Assembly: GCA_019418305.1 (NCBI GenBank)
Contig: DYCA01000011.1
Span: 31,067 to 46,688, forward strand
Direction: 5' to 3'
DNA length: 15,622 nt
From: Clostridiales bacterium
Lineage (GTDB): Bacteria > Bacillota > Clostridia > Oscillospirales > Butyricicoccaceae
Shown here: positions 7,230 to 13,151 of the stretch, one piece after another
Numbering within the stretch: position 1 is the first letter of the stretch
Layout of the letters: each line of letters starts with the position of its first letter
Program-made: the position numbers and the translations under genes
The notes under the pieces: model-generated
The model's database searches: none
What the model saw: the letters and a program-made list of their open reading frames with translations, nothing else
What the model was told of the DNA's origin: nothing

Positions 7230-7257
7230 AAAAAAGGGCGGGGTTTTCCCCGCCCTT
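7230..7257 (-). terminator. Strong terminator after the thioesterase gene
   Basis: On the minus strand AAGGGCGGGG and CCCCGCCCTT form a perfect 10-bp stem (7234-7243/7248-7257) with an AAAA loop, followed by a run of T (7230-7235). It lies five bases after the thioesterase stop codon and should end the parA-to-thioesterase operon. Confidence 0.95.
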
Positions 7258-7262
7258 CTTCC

Positions 7263-7655
7263 TTATGCGTTTTTCTTGGCCTGCGCCTTCTGCTCAAAGC
7301 GCTCCTTGGCAACAATGGCACGCTGATGCGTACCCTCACCGATGAGGCCTGCCTCATCATAGGCTGCTACCTTAAAGGTCAGCATCTTGCCGTTCGGCGC
7401 GATTTCTACCAGCTCGGTTTCAACGCGCACCTCCATACCTTCCGGTGTGGCTGCAACATGGCTGACATTTACCAGCGTGCCGACCGTGGTTTTTCCCTCT
7501 TCCAGATAGGGCGCAACGCTGCCCGCTGCGGTGTTCTCAATCGCCGCAATCATCATCGGCGTGGCAAAGACCGCCACCAGACCGCTGCCGACATTGCATG
7601 CGAGCTTGTCAGCCGTGACAACCAGCTTCTGCTCGCCTTTAATTCCAATTTCCAT
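7263..7655 (-). CDS. FlK-like hotdog-fold acyl-CoA thioesterase
   Basis: This 130-residue single hotdog domain matches the fluoroacetyl-CoA thioesterase (FlK) type. ATPMMIAAIENTA supplies Thr32 and Glu40, TVGTLVNVSH supplies Gly59 and His66, and Arg112 lies in THQRAIV. The spacing Thr to Glu (8) and Thr to His (34) equals that of FlK Thr42, Glu50 and His76, and Gly59 matches FlK Gly69. It should hydrolyse a short acyl-CoA; the physiological substrate is unknown, and fluoroacetyl-CoA is unlikely in a gut bacterium. The start lies only four bases after the serS stop, with GGGAGAG inside the serS end, so the two are translated from one message. A strong terminator follows. Family call is good; substrate is open. 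Confidence 0.82.
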   Translation of the reverse strand: MEIGIKGEQKLVVTADKLACNVGSGLVAVFATPMMIAAIENTAAGSVAPYLEEGKTTVGTLVNVSHVAATPEGMEVRVETELVEIAPNGKMLTFKVAAYDEAGLIGEGTHQRAIVAKERFEQKAQAKKNA

Positions 7656-7659
7656 ATTC

Positions 7660-8955
7660 TTACTCTCCCTTTTTACGGATTTCGGTCATGCCGCCCATAT
7701 ACGGCTGGAGCGGCTTCGGAATGGCAACCGAGCCGTCTGCACGCAGGTTGTTCTCGAGGAAGGCAATCAGCATGCGCGGAGGCGCAACGACGGTATTATT
7801 CAGGGTATGCGCGAAATACAGCTCCTTGGAGTCCTTACCGCGCACACGGATGCCCAGACGGCGCGCCTGTGCATCGCCAAGGTTGGAGCAGGAACCGACC
7901 TCGAAGTATTTCTTCTGGCGCGGCGACCATGCTTCTACGTCGCAGGACTTGACCTTCAGGTCAGCCAGATCGCCCGAGCAGCATTCAAGCGTACGCACCG
8001 GAATATCCAGCGTGCAGAAGAAGTCGACCGTATTCTGCCAGAGTTTGTCATACCACATCGGGGACTCCTCCGGCTTGCAGACAACGACCATTTCCTGCTT
8101 TTCAAACTGGTGAATGCGGTATACGCCGCGCTCCTCGATGCCGTGCGCGCCGACTTCCTTGCGGAAGCAGGGCGAATAGCTGGTCAGCGTCTGCGGCAGG
8201 GTGGATTCATCATTGATGGTGTCGATGAACTTGCCGATCATCGAGTGCTCAGACGTACCGATAAGATACAGGTCCTCGCCCTCAATCTTGTACATCATAT
8301 TCTCCATTTCCTTAAAGGACATAACGCCCTTTACTACATCACCGTGAATCATGAACGGCGGAATATAGTAGGTGAAGCCGCGGTCAATCATGAAGTCACG
8401 CGCATAAGACAGAATGGAGGAATGCAGGCGTGCAATATCGCCTTTGAGATAATAGAAGCCGTTGCCCGAGGTACGGCGGGCTGCGTCCAGATCAATGCCG
8501 TCGAACGACTCCATGATATCCACATGATAGGGAATCTCGTAATCCGGCACAACCGGATCGCCGAACTTTTCGATTTCAACATTTTCGGAATCGTCCTTAC
8601 CGATCGGGACCGACGGGTCGATGATGTTCGGAATGACCATCATGCGGTTCTTAACTTCCTCCGCATAGGTCTTTTCATCCTCTTCGAGCTTTGCCATCTC
8701 GTCGGCCATTGCCTTAACCTCGGCCTTGACCTTCTCCGCCTCGTCCTTCTGACCCTTCGCCATCAGGCCGCCGATCTCCTTGGACTTCTTGTTGCGCTGT
8801 GCGCGCAGCTCGTCGCAGCGGGTTTTGGCTGCGCGGAACTTGGCGTCATACTCGATGACTTCGTCCACAAGCGGCAGCTTTTCGTCCTGGAACTTCTTCT
8901 TGATGTTTTCCTTGACCGCGTCCGGGTTCTGACGGACAAATTTGATATCCAGCAT
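7660..8955 (-). CDS. serS: Seryl-tRNA synthetase
   Basis: SerRS charges tRNA-Ser with serine in the cytoplasm. The 431-residue protein starts MLDIKFVRQNPDAVKENI and has the long N-terminal coiled-coil arm (about 30-105) that grips the tRNA variable arm. The class II core shows motif 2 (VYRIHQFEKQEM) and motif 3 (SCSNLGDAQARRLGIR plus LNNTVVAPPRMLIAFLEN). Its core differs from the B. subtilis/E. coli form in stretches such as GTSEHSMIG and ECCSGDLADLKVKSCDVEAWSP; from memory this is a variant common in gut Clostridia. AAGGAG precedes the ATG. No T-box leader is present; it sits 28 bases after an unknown gene in the parA-parB operon, so its expression appears tied to that operon. Confidence 0.96.
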   Translation of the reverse strand: MLDIKFVRQNPDAVKENIKKKFQDEKLPLVDEVIEYDAKFRAAKTRCDELRAQRNKKSKEIGGLMAKGQKDEAEKVKAEVKAMADEMAKLEEDEKTYAEEVKNRMMVIPNIIDPSVPIGKDDSENVEIEKFGDPVVPDYEIPYHVDIMESFDGIDLDAARRTSGNGFYYLKGDIARLHSSILSYARDFMIDRGFTYYIPPFMIHGDVVKGVMSFKEMENMMYKIEGEDLYLIGTSEHSMIGKFIDTINDESTLPQTLTSYSPCFRKEVGAHGIEERGVYRIHQFEKQEMVVVCKPEESPMWYDKLWQNTVDFFCTLDIPVRTLECCSGDLADLKVKSCDVEAWSPRQKKYFEVGSCSNLGDAQARRLGIRVRGKDSKELYFAHTLNNTVVAPPRMLIAFLENNLRADGSVAIPKPLQPYMGGMTEIRKKGE

Positions 8956-8983
8956 GATTTTTCTCCTTCTATTCCTTTAATTT

Positions 8984-9523
8984 TTATTCTTCGCTATCTT
9001 TATTTTCGATTTGCTGCTGTACGGCTTCGAACAGCTTGTTGATATCCGAATCAAAACTGTCCTCCGTGTTGCCCAGCAGCCGATCCTCACCGTATTTCTG
9101 CACCAGCTCATCATATGCCTGCTTGGCATCCGTCTGATTGTCTGCCAGCAGCTGTGCGTTGATACGAGCCAGAAGCTCATAAACCTCACGCTCGGCCATG
9201 CGCTGCTGGGTGGCACTTACCACATCGGTTTTTGCCAGCTCGGTGTCCAGTACCTCACGCACCTTATCCAGTGCTGCGCTTTGCACATCATACTGCGCCT
9301 GTAAATCTTCCATTTTTTGGGTTGCACCTTGCGCAACCGTCTGCTGCTCATTGAGCTGATTGGTCAGCGTATCCAGTTGTCGGTCGGCACGCGCCTGTGC
9401 GACATAACTGATGAGTATCAATGCAATCGCCACGGAGAACAGGCCGATAATATAAAAGGTTAATGTTGTGCGGCTGAGTTTTTTCTCGGGTTTTGCCTGC
9501 TCAGGCTTTTTGTTTTCGTCCAT
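8984..9523 (-). CDS. Unknown single-pass membrane protein with coiled coil, parB-linked
   Basis: I do not recognise a family. The 179-residue protein has a charged Lys/Glu/Pro-rich N-terminus (1-18), one membrane segment (about 20-42, TFYIIGLFSVAIALILISYV) and a Gln-rich predicted coiled coil (about 45-100). An acidic helical C-terminus (to 179) ends NKDSEE. The basic N-terminal side suggests an N-in topology with the coiled coil outside, though this is uncertain. AGGAGG lies eight bases before the ATG. It follows parB by 15 bases and precedes serS by 28 bases. The shape resembles small division or envelope proteins (DivIC/FtsL-like in outline only), without recognisable sequence motifs. A segregation or division link is suggested only by the neighbours. 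Confidence 0.85.
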   Translation of the reverse strand: MDENKKPEQAKPEKKLSRTTLTFYIIGLFSVAIALILISYVAQARADRQLDTLTNQLNEQQTVAQGATQKMEDLQAQYDVQSAALDKVREVLDTELAKTDVVSATQQRMAEREVYELLARINAQLLADNQTDAKQAYDELVQKYGEDRLLGNTEDSFDSDINKLFEAVQQQIENKDSEE

Positions 9524-9538
9524 AGCAGTGCCTCCTTA

Positions 9539-10411
9539 TTATACGCGCAAACCGCGCAGCGCTTCAATCAGGCGTTCCAGATCGTCTGCGCCATAATATT
9601 CCAGCGATAGTGTACCGCTGTTTTTACCCTGTTCAATGCTGATTTTACGGCCCAGCACGCTTTCCAGTTCCTTTTCAACCTCTGCGACATAGTCAACAGA
9701 AAAGTCCTCCTGCTGCGGCTTGGGCGCCGGCTTTTTGTTCATGCGCTTGGCCAGTGCTTCCGCCTGCCGCACGCTCATACCGACCATCTGTTTCGCCGCT
9801 TCTACACGCTTCTCCTCCTCTGCAACGGCCAGCACGGCACGCGCGTGACCGCCGGACAGTTTTCCCTCGGACACCATGGTACGCACCTCATCTGGCAAAG
9901 CAAGCAATCGCAGCGCGTTTGCTACCGCAGGACGGGATTTGACCACGCGGTGGGCAACTTCCTCCTGCGTCATGCCAAACTGCCGCATGAGCAGGTCATA
10001 TCCTTCGGCTTCTTCAATCGGATTCAGGTCTTGTCGCTGCAGGTTCTCGATCAGCGCAAGCTCCATCACTTCGCTTTCGTGCGCTTCAAGCACCATGGCA
10101 GGAAGTTCCTTCAGTCCTGCCAAACGCGCTGCGCGCCATCGACGCTCGCCGGCAATGATCTGATAGTAGCCTTCCTTATCTCCCGGCCGCACGGTGATCG
10201 GTGTGATGATCCCATGCAGTCGAATGCTCTCGGCCAACTCTTCCAGTGCCTGCTGATCGAATTTTTTACGCGGCTGGTTAGGGTTTGGTTCGATTTTAGA
10301 GAGCGCAATCTGTGAAACGCTGTCGGTCGCGCCGGCAGCGCTCAAATCAGTTGCATCTGCACCGAACAGGTTGGACAGGCCGCCTCCCAATCCTTTTTTG
10401 GTTGACGCCAT
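9539..10411 (-). CDS. parB: Chromosome partitioning protein ParB (Spo0J)
   Basis: ParB is a CTP-dependent clamp that loads at parS, spreads along DNA, recruits SMC and stimulates ParA. The 290-residue protein has an N-terminal KGLGGGLSNLFG segment, the ParA-activating type. It also has the CTP-binding GERRWRAAR (88-96), ENLQRQDLNPIEEAEGY and a helix-turn-helix near 144-170, then a C-terminal dimerisation domain ending LIEALRGLRV. The specificity positions that, as I recall them, separate ParB from Noc read Arg160, Ala166, Ala171 and Gly188, fitting parS recognition. Two perfect parS sites lie about 0.9 kb away upstream of parA. It starts two bases after the parA stop, so the pair is tightly coupled. 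Confidence 0.96.
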   Translation of the reverse strand: MASTKKGLGGGLSNLFGADATDLSAAGATDSVSQIALSKIEPNPNQPRKKFDQQALEELAESIRLHGIITPITVRPGDKEGYYQIIAGERRWRAARLAGLKELPAMVLEAHESEVMELALIENLQRQDLNPIEEAEGYDLLMRQFGMTQEEVAHRVVKSRPAVANALRLLALPDEVRTMVSEGKLSGGHARAVLAVAEEEKRVEAAKQMVGMSVRQAEALAKRMNKKPAPKPQQEDFSVDYVAEVEKELESVLGRKISIEQGKNSGTLSLEYYGADDLERLIEALRGLRV

Positions 10412-10413
10412 GC

Positions 10414-11190
10414 TCAGCCTCTCCCCTTCCTTTCTGTCTTTTTCAGTATTTCATCCGCCAAGGATAAATATGCCTCCGCACCGCGGCACAGCCGATCATA
10501 ATCTGTGATCGGTTTACCGTGACTGGGTGCTTCGCTTAGGCGCACATTACGCGGGACAACCGATGAAAATACCTGACCCGGGAAGTGCTTTTTAACCTCT
10601 TCGACCACCTGAATGGACAGGTTGGTACGGCCGTCGAACATGGTCAGCAGCACGCCCTCCAGTTCGAGCGATGGATTCATCGATTTTTTCACCATACGTA
10701 CGGTCGTCATCAGCTGACTTAGTCCTTCCAGTGCATAATATTCACACTGAAGCGGCACCAAAAAGCTATCTGCCGCACACAAACAATTGAGTGTCAGCAA
10801 GCCGAGTGACGGCGGACAATCAATAAAAATGTAATCGTAGTCGTCACGGACGCGGTCAAGCACACTTTTGAGACGGTTTTCCCGGTTTTCCATCGCAATT
10901 AAGTCCAGTTCTGCGCCTGCCAGATTGACATTGGCGCCAATCAAATCCACCCATTTTGTGGATACAATTGCGTTTTTCACATCCGGCTCGTCTGCCACAA
11001 TCAAATCATAGACCGAGGTTTCGAGCGAACGTGGGTCCACGCCGAAGCCTGAGGTCGCATTGCCCTGTGGATCGAAGTCACACAGCAGCATGCGTTTGCC
11101 GCGCTCATAGAGAGCAGCCGCCAGATTGATGGCCGTGGTGGTTTTCCCTACGCCGCCTTTTTGATTGGCGAACGCGATAATTTTCCCCAT
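10414..11190 (-). CDS. parA: Chromosome partitioning ATPase ParA (Soj)
   Basis: ParA/Soj is a nucleoid-binding ATPase that works with ParB-parS in segregation and, in B. subtilis, influences DnaA. The 258-residue protein carries the deviant Walker A KGGVGKTT (11-18), switch region DFDPQGNATSGFG, Walker B YIFIDCPPSLG and the Soj-type ending PRNVRLSEAPSHGKPITDYD. It lacks the N-terminal helix-turn-helix found in plasmid type Ia ParA, as expected for chromosomal Soj. The ATG at 11188-11190 has GAGGG about eight bases upstream. A promoter with TATAAT lies 43 bases upstream, next to a parS site. It heads an apparent operon of parA, parB, an unknown membrane gene, serS and a thioesterase. Confidence 0.97.
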   Translation of the reverse strand: MGKIIAFANQKGGVGKTTTAINLAAALYERGKRMLLCDFDPQGNATSGFGVDPRSLETSVYDLIVADEPDVKNAIVSTKWVDLIGANVNLAGAELDLIAMENRENRLKSVLDRVRDDYDYIFIDCPPSLGLLTLNCLCAADSFLVPLQCEYYALEGLSQLMTTVRMVKKSMNPSLELEGVLLTMFDGRTNLSIQVVEEVKKHFPGQVFSSVVPRNVRLSEAPSHGKPITDYDRLCRGAEAYLSLADEILKKTERKGRG

Positions 11191-11232
11191 ATCTGGTTCC
11201 CTCTTATCTCTGGTAATTTTCCTACGCGTTTC

Positions 11233-11261
11233 ATTATATCACACCCTTGTTGGAATGCAAA
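11233..11261 (-). promoter_or_regulatory. Promoter of the parA operon
   Basis: On the minus strand there is a -35-like TTTGCA (11256-11261, 4 of 6), a 17-base spacer and a perfect TATAAT (11233-11238) preceded by TGA, i.e. an extended -10. The nearest parS ends 24 bases upstream of the -35, so ParB loading or spreading could affect it. Confidence 0.75.
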
Positions 11262-11285
11262 GCAATTCCATTAAATTTTCTCACT

Positions 11286-11301
11286 TGTTTCACGTGAAAC
11301 A
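11286..11301. promoter_or_regulatory. parS site (parA-proximal)
   Basis: TGTTTCACGTGAAACA is a perfect 16-base match to the B. subtilis-type parS palindrome. It is the loading site for the ParB encoded nearby. It lies between the noc terminator and the parA promoter. Confidence 0.97.
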
Positions 11302-11302
11302 T

Positions 11303-11329
11303 AAAAAAGAGCTGCCAAATGGCAGCTCT
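11303..11329 (-). terminator. Terminator of noc, between the two parS sites
   Basis: On the minus strand AGAGCTGCC-type arms form a 9-bp stem (11308-11316/11321-11329) with a 4-base loop, followed by TTTTTT (11303-11308). The T run ends two bases before the left parS. Confidence 0.9.
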
Positions 11330-11345
11330 CCAAGAGAGGTTGAAA

Positions 11346-11361
11346 TGTTTCACGTGAAACA
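11346..11361. promoter_or_regulatory. parS site (noc-proximal)
   Basis: This is a second perfect TGTTTCACGTGAAACA, exactly 60 bases from the first and 25 bases past the noc stop codon. It will be transcribed as part of the noc 3' untranslated region. Confidence 0.97.
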
Positions 11362-11386
11362 CACCCCTTATATGATTATAAGTATG

Positions 11387-12214
11387 CTATACGCGCGCAT
11401 GCGGGATGTTTATGGTCAGGGTCAAACTATCGTCGTTTTCAGACTGGTCAACTGTTGCGCCGATGCCCGCATCCACCATTACCCCAACCGCGCGATTGAG
11501 CGTATTGAGAAAAAAGCGTACATCCTTAATCAGGCGCACCACCTTACGCTCCCCTCCTGTTGCAGGAGGAGCATCCTTTTCCTTTAACAGCGTATCAATG
11601 TACTGCTCTGACCGACTGACGTTCAAATCATGCTCGATGATATACTTGGTTGCATTGATACGGTCGGTCTCATCATCCAGCCGAAGCAGACAGCGTGCAT
11701 GTCGCTCGGTCAGATTTGCGCTGCGAATTAATTCCATGTTCTGCTGAGACAAACGCAGCAGCCGCAGCTTATTTGCCACCGCTGACTGTGTTTTGCCGAC
11801 CTTACGCGCGGCTTCCTCCTGCGTCAGGCCATATTGGTCAATCAAACGCTTAAATCCCTCTGCCTCTTCAAAGAAGTCCAAATCACGACGCTGCAGATTC
11901 TCCACCAGCGCAATCGCAGACGAATCCTCATTGTCCGCCGCAATCACCAGACAGGGTACATCATTGAGTCCCGCTACACGCGCCGCGCGCAGCCGCCTCT
12001 CCCCTGCAACTAACTCATAGCCGCCGCCCGGCGCGCGGCGTACCGTCAATGGATTAAGCACACCGTACTGCCGAATACTCTCCGCCAGCTGCGCAATTGC
12101 CTCCGGATCAAAATACTTGCGCGGCTGATTGGGATTACGTACAATATCGCTCACCCGCACCCGCCGCAATGTCCGGTCCTCTTTTCCTGTTACCAATGTT
12201 AAAACCGACATCAT
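11387..12214 (-). CDS. noc: Noc-type ParB paralog (nucleoid occlusion protein)
   Basis: The 275-residue protein has the ParB-family CTP-binding GERRLRAAR (71-79), VENLQRRDLDFFEEAEGF and a helix-turn-helix near 130-155. The positions that set specificity in the ParB/Noc family, as I recall them, read Gln143, Lys149, Arg154 and Arg171 (KTQSAVANKLRLLRL, LTERHAR). This matches the Noc pattern Q-K-K-R rather than ParB R-T-A-G, so it should bind Noc sites and block division over the nucleoid. Its place after rsmG and before parA is the usual noc position. The N-terminus (MMSVLTLVTGKEDR) is short and lacks an obvious basic amphipathic membrane helix as in B. subtilis Noc. AAGGAGG precedes the tandem ATG. 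It has its own promoter and terminator. Confidence 0.88.
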   Translation of the reverse strand: MMSVLTLVTGKEDRTLRRVRVSDIVRNPNQPRKYFDPEAIAQLAESIRQYGVLNPLTVRRAPGGGYELVAGERRLRAARVAGLNDVPCLVIAADNEDSSAIALVENLQRRDLDFFEEAEGFKRLIDQYGLTQEEAARKVGKTQSAVANKLRLLRLSQQNMELIRSANLTERHARCLLRLDDETDRINATKYIIEHDLNVSRSEQYIDTLLKEKDAPPATGGERKVVRLIKDVRFFLNTLNRAVGVMVDAGIGATVDQSENDDSLTLTINIPHARV

Positions 12215-12269
12215 GTCATCTCCTCCTTGTGCTGTCGACCGGCCAAAACACCACGCCGGTTTGTCCTTC

Positions 12270-12294
12270 GGTAATAGATTACCATATTATTACA
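12270..12294 (-). promoter_or_regulatory. noc promoter with operator-like palindrome
   Basis: Minus-strand TGT before AATAAT (12286-12291) gives an extended -10 (5 of 6), with a weak -35. A 14-base palindrome, GGTAAT with a two-base centre and ATTACC (12270-12283), covers the expected transcription start. It could be a repressor site; the binder is unknown. Confidence 0.45.
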
Positions 12295-12388
12295 TTTTGG
12301 CAAGGAAAATCGACCGCAAAACCTGCCTGTTTCGACAAGTATTTGTCATTTCCTTCCAGATATCACACATTTCCATGCATTTTCGGAC

Positions 12389-12423
12389 AAAAAATAACCC
12401 TCTGTAATTTCCATACAGAGGGT
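12389..12423 (-). terminator. Terminator after rsmG
   Basis: On the minus strand ACCCTCTGTA-type arms form a 10-bp stem (12397-12406/12414-12423) with a 7-base loop, then TATTTTTT. It lies 24 bases after the rsmG stop and ends the mnmG-rsmG unit before noc. Confidence 0.92.
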
Positions 12424-12446
12424 AAACAAATTGTAATGGCACGAAC

Positions 12447-13151
12447 TCAAAGTGGATTGGTCTGGATTTTTTTGAACCGGCGCGGATACTGTGTCGGCGT
12501 TTCTTTGGTCTTTTGCAGCCGCACCAACACACGTTCAACTCCGTCATGCGGAACAATATATCGAAGCAGTTCGGCTGCGGGCGCACCCAAAACAGCAAAA
12601 GCATGTGACGCAGAACCGACTTCGTCCGCACAGTCCGCTGCCTTCATTGCATAAAACGCACCGCCCACCTTAACCATCGGCAGCGCCAGCTCACACAGCA
12701 CGCGCAGCTCCGCTACCGCACGGGAAACCGCCAAATCAAATGACCCACGATGCTGCAAAGCAAACTCTTCGGCGCGCGCATGAACCGGCAGCACATTGGT
12801 CAATTCCAGCGCGTCTGCAACCTCGGAAAGAAAATCAATACGCTTACGCTGCGCATCCAAAAGCGTAAACTGCACGCTCGGACACAGGATAGCAAGCGGC
12901 AGACCAGGAAAACCTGCTCCCGTACCGACATCCAAAACAGACTGTCCTTCCTTTATATAGGGAACAAGCGAAGCACAGTCGAGGAAGTGGCGCGTAACAA
13001 CCTCGCAAGGGTCGGACACGGCGGTCAGATTCATCACCTTGTTCTTTTCCAGCAGCAAATCGGAAAAACGCAATAATTTATCCACAGCTTGTGGAGAACT
13101 ATCCGGGATAAACTGCTGTAAACCGGAGACCAATAGCTCATAAGCGGTCAC
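12447..13151 (-). CDS. rsmG: 16S rRNA (guanine527-N7) methyltransferase
   Basis: RsmG (GidB) methylates N7 of G527 in the 16S rRNA 530 loop with S-adenosylmethionine; its loss gives low-level streptomycin resistance. The 234-residue protein shows NLTA (41-44), RHFLD (54-58), the SAM motif [12 protein letters not shown] (72-83), a DLAVSRAVA segment and the usual basic C-terminus. I chose GTG at 13149-13151 because AGGAGG (13159-13164) lies seven bases upstream. The in-frame ATG at 13169 would put that site inside the gene and has no ribosome binding site of its own. The GTG overlaps the mnmG stop as GTGA, so translation is probably coupled to mnmG. Confidence 0.95.
   Translation of the reverse strand: MTAYELLVSGLQQFIPDSSPQAVDKLLRFSDLLLEKNKVMNLTAVSDPCEVVTRHFLDCASLVPYIKEGQSVLDVGTGAGFPGLPLAILCPSVQFTLLDAQRKRIDFLSEVADALELTNVLPVHARAEEFALQHRGSFDLAVSRAVAELRVLCELALPMVKVGGAFYAMKAADCADEVGSASHAFAVLGAPAAELLRYIVPHDGVERVLVRLQKTKETPTQYPRRFKKIQTNPL

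Noticed and set aside
8956..8983. T-box leader before serS
   Set aside because: Only 28 bases separate serS from the upstream gene; there is no room for a T-box and no T-box motif is seen.
7531..9042. 503-residue plus-strand open frame opposite serS
   Set aside because: It is a shadow of serS and its neighbours: no ribosome binding site, no recognisable motif, and the minus strand encodes clear SerRS motifs.
10573..10586. CCCGGG-centred sequence as a Noc binding site in parA
   Set aside because: Only the CCCGGG core and one half resemble the Noc site; the other half does not match, and it lies in coding sequence.
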